Shown one piece after another: positions 16,560 through 24,200 of a stretch of 34,067 bases of DNA (its first letter is position 1; each line of letters opens with the position of its first letter). The notes under the pieces were generated by a model. The model had not been told where the DNA came from and did no database searches. It saw only the letters and a list, made by a program, of their open reading frames with translations. The stretch spans positions 1 through 34,067 of the forward strand of contig CADCPL010000146.1 in the NCBI GenBank assembly GCA_902803305.1, read 5' to 3'. Made by a program: the position numbers and the translations under genes. The DNA comes from an uncultured Lachnospiraceae bacterium (GTDB lineage: Bacteria > Bacillota > Clostridia > Lachnospirales > Lachnospiraceae).

Positions 16560-16846
16560 TACATGACCCTCCCCATATTGTTCTGTTCTGCCATATCGTA
16601 TCTTCCCGCCACGGATTCGATCACGTTTGCGTACTGATCGATGACCCTGACAAAAGTATCCATCCGTCCGGCGCTTTTCATGAATTCGGAGTGAAAGGCA
16701 TCATTGGCCTGACCTTCCCACATACCCCGAAGAGCGACCTCACCTGCACACAGATTTTCCTTTTCCCGGATGAACCTCTGTATGAGGGTGCTTAGCTCAT
16801 CTTTTTTTGACCTTAACTGCTTACTGTCCACTTGATAAAATGACAT
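16559..16846 (-). CDS. WXG100 protein, pair B first member
   Basis: A 95-residue helical protein with WEG in GMWEGQANDAF, flanked by the usual small and aromatic residues. A YDMAE motif near the C-terminus fits YxxxE. Length and motif spacing match canonical WXG100 proteins. AAAGGAG precedes the ATG, though at a slightly long spacing (about 11 bases). A 57-base gap separates it from the upstream WXG100 pair; a small GACC/GGTC inverted repeat lies there without a T-run. It is translationally coupled to the following WXG100 gene. Confidence 0.9.
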   Translation of the reverse strand: MSFYQVDSKQLRSKKDELSTLIQRFIREKENLCAGEVALRGMWEGQANDAFHSEFMKSAGRMDTFVRVIDQYANVIESVAGRYDMAEQNNMGRVM

Positions 16847-16903
16847 TTGTTATTCAACTCCTTTCTTTTCTTGCCTAGTTAACATAACTGTAGACCATAG
16901 CGG

Positions 16904-17209
16904 TCAATAGCATAAATATTGCGCTGATTTCTCCGCCTTGTATACAAGATCCGCGGTCGTTCTTATTGTCTTTGCGACTCTTAAAAGATCGTCTGCAGTA
17001 CTGTAGATTTCGGCTGTTGTCCTCCTTCCTGCCAGCTCTATTGACCCACCTGTATCACCCCGCCAGTTGTTCTTCAGGATCATAAGTGCCGATTCCATTC
17101 CGCCTCTTGCGATACGGCTCAGATCTTCGGCCAGATTTTCGAGTTCCGTCGCCTGATCTATTGCTTTTGAAAACTCGATCTCAATCTCCTCTTTTGATTT
17201 TCGGATCAC
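16904..17209 (-). CDS. WXG100 protein, pair A second member
   Basis: A 101-residue helical protein with WRG in NNWRGDTGGS at the expected mid-protein turn. The C-terminal region has LVYKAEKSAQYLCY, which does not give a clean YxxxD/E with the usual spacing; it may be a non-secreted or carrier-dependent partner. The GTG start at 17209 is well supported by AAGGAGG at 8 bases and overlaps the previous stop by 4 bases (GTGA). Overlap with the preceding gene suggests co-folding with that WXG100 protein. Confidence 0.85.
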   Translation of the reverse strand: MIRKSKEEIEIEFSKAIDQATELENLAEDLSRIARGGMESALMILKNNWRGDTGGSIELAGRRTTAEIYSTADDLLRVAKTIRTTADLVYKAEKSAQYLCY

Positions 17210-17496
17210 ATCTCCAACCTCCTTTTCACTTCCTTTTCGTTTTCCATATAAACATCCAGTACAGGTCTTAGAGTCTTTGCCAGACTGCTGATGCCTCCGA
17301 GGATATTGCCCATCACCACCAGATCCCGGCTGATAGCAAGCTTATATCCGTCACTGACATCGCCGTCCCAAAATATGTCCAGTTCCTGTACATAGCGGGA
17401 AATACCGCAAATTTCATCGGAAAGACACGTACAGAGTTTTGCCAGTTGCTTTATCCCGTCACGCAGTCTCCCGTATTCAACACTCATCATTTCCAT
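17206..17496 (-). CDS. WXG100-like protein, pair A first member
   Basis: A 96-residue helical protein with WDG in DIFWDGDVSDGY at the central turn, and a C-terminal YMENE that fits YxxxE. It starts inside the YukD-like gene (20-base overlap). In-frame ATGs at the third and fourth codons could also serve. Its sequence is divergent from the downstream WXG100 proteins, with four Cys residues in the first helix region or near it, unusual for the family. Position next to EssC and YukD makes it a core component candidate. Confidence 0.82.
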   Translation of the reverse strand: MEMMSVEYGRLRDGIKQLAKLCTCLSDEICGISRYVQELDIFWDGDVSDGYKLAISRDLVVMGNILGGISSLAKTLRPVLDVYMENEKEVKRRLEM

Positions 17497-17713
17497 TTTC
17501 GATCACCACCGTACATCCGTTGTATAAACCTGCCTCGGTCACCGTCATATGATCCGAAGCATTCTCCTTCAATGAAAGCATTAAAATACGCCCGTTTTTT
17601 ATCTTGAATCTTTCCTTCATTTCTTCCGAAAAATCTCCCAACAGCATCTTCTCATCGACCCTGGCACAGAGTCTTTTTTTCTCTTTTACGAGTGCTAATT
17701 CTATCGATATCAT
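17477..17713 (-). CDS. YukD/EsaB-like small ubiquitin-fold protein (tentative)
   Basis: A 78-residue protein whose length and position, between the ATPase and the WXG100 genes, fit YukD/EsaB. The pattern is that of a small beta-grasp fold: ISIELALVKEKKR, then KIKNGRILMLSL, and VTEAGLYNGCTVVIENG near the end, like the TLxEAGIxNGDxLxV phrase of ubiquitin-like YukD proteins. EsaB is required for type VII secretion in Staphylococcus. It overlaps the following WXG100 gene by 20 bases and starts 19 bases after the ATPase stop. The call rests on fold-like motifs and context, not on strong identity. Confidence 0.7.
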   Translation of the reverse strand: MISIELALVKEKKRLCARVDEKMLLGDFSEEMKERFKIKNGRILMLSLKENASDHMTVTEAGLYNGCTVVIENGNDEC

Positions 17714-17732
17714 GCGTTACTAAACCTCTGTT

Positions 17733-20700
17733 TTACGGGCTTCGCGAGTTATCCACATTAATCAGTTCAGGGCAGATCACGTCGCCGAAAAACAGTTTTT
17801 CGTCGTATCGGAGAATTGTCGCGATTCCCCTCTTTTGTGACATTTGCATTTTCGTGTACGGAAGGTAAGAAAAGTCAAAAATCCTGTTCTCGTCAAGGCA
17901 CCCTCCGAATGATATCCCGAACACCCGTTTTGTTATTTGATCATATATTTTTCTTCCGCCATGCTTCATTGCGGTCTCGTTATCTACGATCGCGACCGTC
18001 ATATTTTCGTCATCGCCTGCCTTCTGTTTTGACATCGGGTTTTCGAAAAATGATGCCAGTTCTTTTTCCTCTTCAGAGGTTCTGCGCTCTTTATAGAAAT
18101 CGTCGAGAAGATGTGTCATGCTCTCTATAGTTATGATCTTCTTCCTGCCGCATCCACTTGGAATGCTTCGCAGCTGTTCATATGTGTCGGCCTCAAAGCA
18201 GTCAAAGCCGTATCTTGATGCCGTTATCGATATGTTAAAAAGAAGCGTATGCCTTCCGCAGTATTGCTTTCCCGCTATCAGGACACATCTTATGCCCCGG
18301 GGCGGTATATAGAATATCTTGCCGCTGCAAAGCTCGTACCCTACCGGTATCCCTTGCTTCATGTCCGCATCTCGCAGCAGATCTTCAAGTTCGGGCTTTT
18401 CCGGTATATGCGGGTATCTGACCGCGGCTACATCCGGTGGCGGTTTTCCTTCCGTTCCCGCGGTCTTTACGGCCTGAAATTCAAGTGTTTTATCATCAAG
18501 CCTTGATATCCCCCGCCCCGGTGTGTCACGAATATATGGAACATCTCCCGGGCGGCATCCGAGAAAATCAGCCACAATGTAGCTGCTCTCGCTTCCCATA
18601 TAAAAGCCCGTGTCTACCAGTTTGCCTATCGATGATGCCGGGGCGGATACAGATGCCGCGCATATATAAATACCGACACTCTTTCCCATGGTCATTATCC
18701 TCATCAGATGATCAGAGAATCGCTGATCGGATGCTGCCGCAATATCGCTGTAGTTATCAAGTGCCAATATTATCGGGTTCGCGGCTATATTTCGGTTTTT
18801 TCTCCTGCGGGCCAGATGCTCACATATAAAGCCCGTCATCCTTATCACTTCATCCGGCCGGTCATCCGTGATATACCCGCCGCAAGAAGCCCTTTCTTCA
18901 AAGTCCTTCAGCCTCCCTCCGCCGAAATCCACAATATAGATCGAAGCCTCACCGCAGATCCTGTCGAGGAGCGTGTACAAAAGCTCGCTTTTGCCGCTCC
19001 CGCTTCGCCCGCATATCCATATATGGCCCATTTGTCTTATATCCGCCCCGATACGCTCATACCTCTGCTCATACGGATCGTCAAAGACAGCCACTGCCGT
19101 TTCATCTTCGATCACATCAGGGAGCATCGGAAGCCACAGCCGGTCACATCTTTTTGTCACAAACTCCCGGTCGGCGCGGATTATTTCAGCCAGAGCAAGG
19201 TCATACCATGTTTCGGGATCGGAGATGGGTTCTTTGGGTGACGACTCCATATCATACTCTTCACCCAGCAGCAGATCGGTATATATGCGGATTTCGGCAT
19301 CACATGCAGCGGGACACATGGCGTATCCGCTCTGAAACTGCCTGCATTCATCGGAATTTCCGATCTGAAGGAAGGCTCTGCCACATCTATCCAGCTTCGC
19401 GGCATCCGCTCTTCCCAGCATATCCATGGAATCCGATGTATCAACAAGCCTCAGCGCCATTCGAAATGCCGTATTACTGCGTATCTTGTCGTCAACCACT
19501 CCTGACGGCTTCTGTGTCGCAAGGATCAAATGTATGCCAAGACTGCGCCCTACCTGCGAGATACTGATAAGCCTGTCCATAAACTCCGGCTCTTCTTTTT
19601 TCAGTTCGGCAAATTCGTCAACTATGACAAGCACATGCGGCAGAGGTTTATCCACTTTCCCGGAGTCATAAAGCCTTGTATAATCGTTGATGTTATTAAC
19701 ACCCGCCTCGGCAAACAGCTTCTGCCGCCTTATATTCTCGCTCCTTAGGGATATCATCGCTCTTCGCGATTCGGATCTTGAAAGATTGGAAATGCTTCCC
19801 AGGACATGCGGCAGATCCTTGAACAGGTTTGACATTCCCCCGCCCTTGTAATCTATGAGAAAGAATGCCAGCTTATCCGAGGGAAACTCTGCGGCAAACG
19901 AAAGAATGAGCGTTGTGAGCAGCTCGCTTTTACCGCTGCCGGTAGTCCCGGCTATAAGACCGTGAGGGCCTGCCGCTTTTTCATGAAGATCGAGGATCAC
20001 TTTTTTGCCTCCTGCGCCGATCCCCAAAGGGGCCGCAAACGCCGCGGTAATATCATTTTTCCTGTAACTTGTCAGGACATCAAGCCTGCCTCCGAAAAGC
20101 CTGCCGAATGGTGCCGAATCCGGGATCGCTGCTTCATCACCCCCGTGTCCCCACAGTCTCGACAGCGATGCGGCATACGAAAATGCAAGCTCCGGAGCCA
20201 CCGTATCAAAGCTGATGTGCTTTTCGCCTTTTCCGTTGATAAAATGCATAACAGCCGCGGGAAAATCCGTCTGATCCTGCTTAATGAGAATGACTCCGCT
20301 GTCCGAGACGTGTTCGTAAGCTGTTTGAACGTCATCCGTAATGAAAATAGTCTTTCCCGGTTCAGAAGTGCTGCCGACCATGTAATGCGGAAGCAGCGTG
20401 GTCCACATATAGTAGTGCATGAGCTCATGACACATACTTATACGGATCCGAAGATCACCCGGCGAATATGCACATGCCATCTGAAGCATCACCGCTGAAA
20501 GGATCTTCCTGTCCCTGTCCGACCGGAGGATCATTCCCGTGATCCTGCCTTCAATAAGATCAGTCATCACCGGCGCGTGATCTATCTTTTCATATTTTTT
20601 CCTGATGAGTGCCGGCAGGCCCCTCAGGGAATCATCTACCTGCGCAAAACGGTCTTTCGGTATGATTATCTTAATGGGATTATCAACCTTTCCGACTCCG

Positions 20701-21413
20701 GTCCTGACAGATATCCCCGGACTTTTCCCCCTGTTCCAAAGGATAAGAGCATCCACGCCGTCTTTAAAATAACCATCGACCGGCGGGTGTACTGCTTTAA
20801 GGGATACAAGAAGCTGCCTGATCTTTTTTCTGATACAGTCCTCACACTCATCAAGATATGCACTGTATGTGGTCCTGCGCCTCTTTTCTTCGGTCTTCTG
20901 TTTGCTTATCCTCCCGAGAACATTCGCACCGGCCCAAACAGCTGCAAAAACGGATGACAGTATGGCCACGGATCTTCCCGCGCCCAGAAGTATCGGTATC
21001 GCCATCGTAAGTGCGGGGCCGGCCGCGAGCATTACGGATGGCTTCTCCGGGACCTTTCTCTGAGGCGGGCCCTCGATCTCAACAGGTTCCGTATCCGGTA
21101 CCGGCAGCGTGGCCTGACATTTCACGAAAGACCGGTCGCAGGTCTCGGTATATCCCAACCAGACGATACAATGACATCCGATCGTTATGACATCACCCGC
21201 TCTAATAAGACAGGTGCAGCCCTTTTCTTTTTTTTCGCTCCCGACATGTGCCCCGTTCGTACCCAGGATCCGAACGGCAGCGACGTCAGTTCTTACGGTC
21301 GAAAAGATCAAATGCTTTCTGGATACGTAACGATCATCAAGCACCAGATCGCTCGCGGGGTCCCTTCCGACCAAAAAAGGAGACTTCTTCCCCGAAACGT
21401 ATAAAACGCCCAT
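17733..21413 (-). CDS. essC: EssC-like FtsK/SpoIIIE ATPase of a type VII secretion system, with N-terminal FHA
   Basis: About 1226 residues from the ATG at 21413, chosen because AGGAA lies 6 bases upstream; an ATG two codons earlier has no spacing. Order (numbered from the earlier ATG): FHA domain about 5-90 (LVGRDPASD, YVSRKHLIF), a hydrophobic hairpin about 128-168 as two TMs, then three ATPase modules. Module 1 has Walker A GTTGSGKS (491-498) and Walker B LVIVDE (to 602). Module 2 has Walker A GRSGSGKS (804-811) with ILALDN in place of DE. Module 3 has only a degenerate GKQYCGRH (1050-1057). Staphylococcal EssC is near 1480 residues with two FHA domains, so this one is shorter. It drives export of WXG100-type substrates. 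Confidence 0.93.
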   Translation of the reverse strand: MGVLYVSGKKSPFLVGRDPASDLVLDDRYVSRKHLIFSTVRTDVAAVRILGTNGAHVGSEKKEKGCTCLIRAGDVITIGCHCIVWLGYTETCDRSFVKCQATLPVPDTEPVEIEGPPQRKVPEKPSVMLAAGPALTMAIPILLGAGRSVAILSSVFAAVWAGANVLGRISKQKTEEKRRRTTYSAYLDECEDCIRKKIRQLLVSLKAVHPPVDGYFKDGVDALILWNRGKSPGISVRTGVGKVDNPIKIIIPKDRFAQVDDSLRGLPALIRKKYEKIDHAPVMTDLIEGRITGMILRSDRDRKILSAVMLQMACAYSPGDLRIRISMCHELMHYYMWTTLLPHYMVGSTSEPGKTIFITDDVQTAYEHVSDSGVILIKQDQTDFPAAVMHFINGKGEKHISFDTVAPELAFSYAASLSRLWGHGGDEAAIPDSAPFGRLFGGRLDVLTSYRKNDITAAFAAPLGIGAGGKKVILDLHEKAAGPHGLIAGTTGSGKSELLTTLILSFAAEFPSDKLAFFLIDYKGGGMSNLFKDLPHVLGSISNLSRSESRRAMISLRSENIRRQKLFAEAGVNNINDYTRLYDSGKVDKPLPHVLVIVDEFAELKKEEPEFMDRLISISQVGRSLGIHLILATQKPSGVVDDKIRSNTAFRMALRLVDTSDSMDMLGRADAAKLDRCGRAFLQIGNSDECRQFQSGYAMCPAACDAEIRIYTDLLLGEEYDMESSPKEPISDPETWYDLALAEIIRADREFVTKRCDRLWLPMLPDVIEDETAVAVFDDPYEQRYERIGADIRQMGHIWICGRSGSGKSELLYTLLDRICGEASIYIVDFGGGRLKDFEERASCGGYITDDRPDEVIRMTGFICEHLARRRKNRNIAANPIILALDNYSDIAAASDQRFSDHLMRIMTMGKSVGIYICAASVSAPASSIGKLVDTGFYMGSESSYIVADFLGCRPGDVPYIRDTPGRGISRLDDKTLEFQAVKTAGTEGKPPPDVAAVRYPHIPEKPELEDLLRDADMKQGIPVGYELCSGKIFYIPPRGIRCVLIAGKQYCGRHTLLFNISITASRYGFDCFEADTYEQLRSIPSGCGRKKIITIESMTHLLDDFYKERRTSEEEKELASFFENPMSKQKAGDDENMTVAIVDNETAMKHGGRKIYDQITKRVFGISFGGCLDENRIFDFSYLPYTKMQMSQKRGIATILRYDEKLFFGDVICPELINVDNSRSP

Positions 21414-21502
21414 TATCATTTCCTAACGATGTATCAGATTAACAAAATCCGGAATCAGGCGATGAACTATCGCGAGAACTGTTGGTAGATTTTTGTTTGT
21501 AT

Positions 21503-21552
21503 GGCGAATGATATCACACCGAAAATATCGGTGCAATATCACATATCGCCAA
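21503..21552 (-). promoter_or_regulatory. Imperfect palindrome over a possible essC promoter
   Basis: The 172-base gap upstream of essC holds a nearly 50-base imperfect inverted repeat: GGCGA at 21503-21507 pairs with TCGCC at 21546-21550, and a perfect inner stem CACCGA/TCGGTG spans 21517-21533. ATATCACA also occurs twice in direct orientation (21511-21518 and 21536-21543). On the minus strand, TTGGCG (21547-21552) and GATATT (21524-21529) are 17 bases apart, so the palindrome would cover a promoter. There is no T-run, so a terminator is unlikely. An operator is the favoured reading. Confidence 0.4.
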
Positions 21553-21591
21553 ATGAAAGTGTTGTTAATTGTATATTTTGCACAAAGCCTG

Positions 21592-22107
21592 TTATCTGAC
21601 AGTGATGGTAACGGTTACTTTCTTTTTGCTGCCATCGGTCGAAGACGCGGTTATCTTCGCGGTCCCGGGCGATACGGCAGTTATATTACCCCTATCATCT
21701 ACCGCTGCTACCCCCGGCTTATCGGATTCCCAGGCAAGTTCTTTATTATCCGCCGTCACCGTAACATTGCATGTTACGGTCTTTTTGACGTTACCGTCAC
21801 TTACTGCCGTAACAAGTATCTTTGCGCTCTGCTTTGCCTTACCGTCAAGCTCGGTGGCGGCCGTAACAATTCCCGAAGCATATGCCTCTTCTTTTGTGTC
21901 GCAGTATACGGTCGGCTCGGCGAAGAACTCGTCCCCTTTGGTCTCATCCCGGACTTCAATATCATCCTGAGCCTCAATCTCATCCTGAACCACAATATCT
22001 TCGCATACACCTGTCTCTTCTTCAGCTGCTTTGACAGCTGTGCCGGATCCAAGCGTAACTGCCGCCGCAAACAATACAGTAACAAAACCCAATGTTATTT
22101 TTTTCAT
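21592..22107 (-). CDS. Small secreted protein with one Big_2 (Ig-like) domain
   Basis: A 171-residue protein with a clear Sec signal peptide (KK then a hydrophobic core, likely cut after AVKA). An acidic region has short repeats of the form DEIEAQDDIEVRDE (about 41-54), and the C-terminus has one bacterial Ig-like domain (about 92-170: LAWESDKPGVAAVDDRGNITAVSPGTAKIT in two parts, GVAAVDDRGN and SPGTAKITA). Big_2 domains occur in adhesins and cell-surface proteins. There is no visible cell-wall anchor or transmembrane tail, so it is probably released or loosely attached. AGGAG lies about 6 bases before the ATG. It follows the DJ-1 gene by 36 bases and precedes essC; membership in the type VII operon is uncertain. 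Confidence 0.75.
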   Translation of the reverse strand: MKKITLGFVTVLFAAAVTLGSGTAVKAAEEETGVCEDIVVQDEIEAQDDIEVRDETKGDEFFAEPTVYCDTKEEAYASGIVTAATELDGKAKQSAKILVTAVSDGNVKKTVTCNVTVTADNKELAWESDKPGVAAVDDRGNITAVSPGTAKITASSTDGSKKKVTVTITVR

Positions 22108-22143
22108 ATACTTCTCCTACTCTGTCTTGAACCTAAGACCTTG

Positions 22144-22689
22144 TTATGCAACTACGGAGGTCCTAATCTCCTTAGCTTTTTCCTCTCCGCACAGAAGCGC
22201 TATCAGTTCACAGGCAAAATCCACGGCAGTGCCCAAGCCCCGTGAAGTCGTGATATTCCCATCGGTAACGACTGTTTTTATAACAGGCGTTGCTCCTTCC
22301 ATAAGTGGCTCCAGCCCGGGATAACACGTAGCATTTTTCCCTTTGAGAAGCCCCTTCGATCCGAGTATCCTGGCAGGCGCGGCACATATGGCTGCTACAT
22401 GCCCTCCCTTTTCGTTAAATGCATCCACTATATCCATGAGCCTCTTACATTCAAGCAGATTGACCGTTCCCGGCATTCCTCCGGGCAGAACTATCAGTTC
22501 GGCATTTGCCGTATCAGCCTCTTCTATCGTAAGATCCGCCTTAACGCATATGTTCCTTGCCCCCGTAACTTCCTTCCTGTCAGGATAAATGGAAACGGTG
22601 CCGACTTCCACTCCGGCTCTTCTCAGAAGATCCACCGGTGTCAATGCTTCGATCTCTTCAAACCCATCCGCAAGAAAAACGTAAACCAT
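22144..22689 (-). CDS. DJ-1/PfpI (ThiJ/YajL-like) family protein
   Basis: 181 residues from an ATG at 22689 that is preceded by AAGGAGG. The frame continues open for 80 codons upstream, but that part overlaps the divergent CYTH gene and should not be translated. The sequence begins MVYVFLADGFEEIEA with the conserved Glu of the active site, and has the nucleophile elbow AAICAAPARIL (Cys102). TTSRGLGTAVDFA near the end is typical of DJ-1/YajL. Members act as glyoxalase/deglycase-like enzymes, chaperones or oxidative sensors; the exact role here is not known. A TGT-TATAAT extended -10 element lies at 22712-22720 on the minus strand. Confidence 0.92.
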   Translation of the reverse strand: MVYVFLADGFEEIEALTPVDLLRRAGVEVGTVSIYPDRKEVTGARNICVKADLTIEEADTANAELIVLPGGMPGTVNLLECKRLMDIVDAFNEKGGHVAAICAAPARILGSKGLLKGKNATCYPGLEPLMEGATPVIKTVVTDGNITTSRGLGTAVDFACELIALLCGEEKAKEIRTSVVA

Positions 22690-22707
22690 AGTAATACCTC
22701 CTTTTCG

Positions 22708-22744
22708 TTGAATTATAACACAGATATATAGTATAGTGTTCATA
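22708..22744 (+). promoter_or_regulatory. Overlapping divergent promoters; plus-strand one appears leaderless
   Basis: On the plus strand, TTGAAT (22708-22713) and TATAGT (22732-22737) are 18 bases apart, which puts the transcription start on or next to the CYTH ATG at 22744. No ribosome binding site lies upstream of that ATG, consistent with a leaderless message. On the minus strand, an extended -10 (TGT then TATAAT, 22720 down to 22712) overlaps the plus-strand -35, so the two promoters should compete. All positions are read by eye. Confidence 0.5.
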
Positions 22745-23208
22745 TGGGAATGGAGATAGAACGAAAATTTACGATAAAGAGCCTTCCTTCGGATCTTGAA
22801 CAATACGAGTTTCATACGATCGAGCAGGCATATCTTGTCACTGAGCCCACGATAAGGGTAAGGCGCGAGGATGACAGGTACTATATGACCTATAAGGGCG
22901 TCGGAGGCAGCAATACCTCGCTCTCCCACGAAGAGTATAACCTCCCTCTTACAAAGGAGTCATATGAAACGCTTGCATCCAAAGCGGACGGAAACGTGAT
23001 ACGCAAGCGGCGTTATCTTATCCCTTACGGGCAACATACAATAGAGCTCGACATATTTGCCGAGCCCTTTAGCAGCCTTATCATTGCCGAAGTGGAGTTT
23101 TCATCCGTCGAAGAAGCGGATGCTTTTGACGTTCCCGATTGGTTCAATGAAGACGTTACGGACCTCAAGGAGTACCGCAACTCCTATCTGTCTCGAGTAT
23201 CGGTATGA
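22744..23208 (+). CDS. CYTH-domain protein (triphosphate tunnel metalloenzyme)
   Basis: A 154-residue protein with the ExExK signature in MEIERKFTIK at the N-terminus, then RVRREDDRYYMTYKG, ELDIFAEPFSSLIIAEVEFSSVEEA and a C-terminal LKEYRNSYLS. These phrases mark the CYTH/TTM fold, whose members hydrolyse tripolyphosphate or thiamine triphosphate, or in some cases make cAMP. The short single-domain form in Clostridia is most often a tripolyphosphatase; this is family knowledge. An in-frame ATG at 22750 (MEIERKF) is an alternative start. The gene ends 6 bases from the end of convergent argC. Confidence 0.9.
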   Translation: MGMEIERKFTIKSLPSDLEQYEFHTIEQAYLVTEPTIRVRREDDRYYMTYKGVGGSNTSLSHEEYNLPLTKESYETLASKADGNVIRKRRYLIPYGQHTIELDIFAEPFSSLIIAEVEFSSVEEADAFDVPDWFNEDVTDLKEYRNSYLSRVSV

Positions 23209-23214
23209 TACATT

Positions 23215-24165
23215 CTATACTACAAGTCCCGTAGTGGGATCTATACCCATTGATATGTTAAGGCACTCTACGGCAGCCCCGCTGGCGCCTTTGCCGAGAT
23301 TGTCAAAGATCGCAGAGACTATTATCCTGTCCTCGTTACCCGTAACAAGTATATTTGCATAATCAACTCCTGCCATGGAATTTGCGGCAAGAAAACCATT
23401 CGTTTCGCTTTCACTGCCGTACCTGCATACACGTATGAACTGCTGGCCGCTGTAATGCTCGGCCAGTACATCACGAAGCTCCTCGGGTCCCATTTTATTC
23501 TTCATAAGCCTTGTATGGATGGGCAGATTTACGATCATGCCGCAGTAATAATCATCCACGACCGGCTCAAATATCGGTTCGAAGTCGAGCCCGACGATCT
23601 TTTTCATCTCGGGCAGATGCTTATGCATCTGAGCGAGTGCATACTGCCTGGGTGCGAACAGATCCTCCGGCTTATCAGCTGATTCATATGCAGCTATGGC
23701 TTTCTTTCCGGCTCCCGAATACCCGGACAGAGCAGGTATCGTAAAGGGATAATCCGGTCCCAGTATACCCTTTGTCACAAGCGGATATGCCATCATGATA
23801 AATCCGGATGCATAGCATCCGGGAACGGCTATACGTTTTGAAGTCCGGATCTTTTCAAAAAACTGAGGCGACAGCTCGGGCAGGCCATATGCCCATTCAG
23901 GGTTGGTCCTGTGTGCCGTTGATGCATCTATAATGACCGTGTCGGGATTTTCCGCAAGCTCACATGCTTCAATGGCAGCGGCGTCCGGAAGGCACAGGAA
24001 CGTATAGTCCGATGAATCTATGAGTTTTTTCCGCGCAGCGGGATCTTTTCTTTGCTCCGGATCGATATGCATAACCTCTATATCGCTTCGCTTCGCAAAT
24101 CTCTCATTTATCCGAAGTCCGGTCGTACCCTCGCTTCCGTCTATAAAAACCTTAACTTTTTCCAT
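23215..24165 (-). CDS. argC: N-acetyl-gamma-glutamyl-phosphate reductase, type 2
   Basis: A 316-residue NADP-dependent reductase, the step between ArgB and ArgD. The N-terminal nucleotide-binding phrase VFIDGSEGTTGLRINERF and the active-site Cys117 in AVPGCYASGF are clear. Its length and the compact sequence fit the short type 2 ArgC group rather than the longer E. coli type. AAAGGAAACGTGTT precedes the ATG. It lies 35 bases after the CDF exporter gene and about 12 kb from argG, separated from the rest of the arginine genes by the type VII locus. No TGCAT palindrome was seen just upstream, so it may not share their control. Confidence 0.95.
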   Translation of the reverse strand: MEKVKVFIDGSEGTTGLRINERFAKRSDIEVMHIDPEQRKDPAARKKLIDSSDYTFLCLPDAAAIEACELAENPDTVIIDASTAHRTNPEWAYGLPELSPQFFEKIRTSKRIAVPGCYASGFIMMAYPLVTKGILGPDYPFTIPALSGYSGAGKKAIAAYESADKPEDLFAPRQYALAQMHKHLPEMKKIVGLDFEPIFEPVVDDYYCGMIVNLPIHTRLMKNKMGPEELRDVLAEHYSGQQFIRVCRYGSESETNGFLAANSMAGVDYANILVTGNEDRIIVSAIFDNLGKGASGAAVECLNISMGIDPTTGLVV

Positions 24166-24200
24166 AACACGTTTCCTTTTATCTCATTTTTTTATCTTAG

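Noticed and set aside
16847..16903. GACC/GGTC inverted repeat between the WXG100 pairs as a terminator
   Set aside because: Short stem without a T-run, and the flanking genes look like one operon.
22690..22929. An 80-codon upstream extension of the DJ-1 frame
   Set aside because: It overlaps the divergent CYTH gene, lacks family similarity, and the strong AAGGAGG before 22689 marks the real start.
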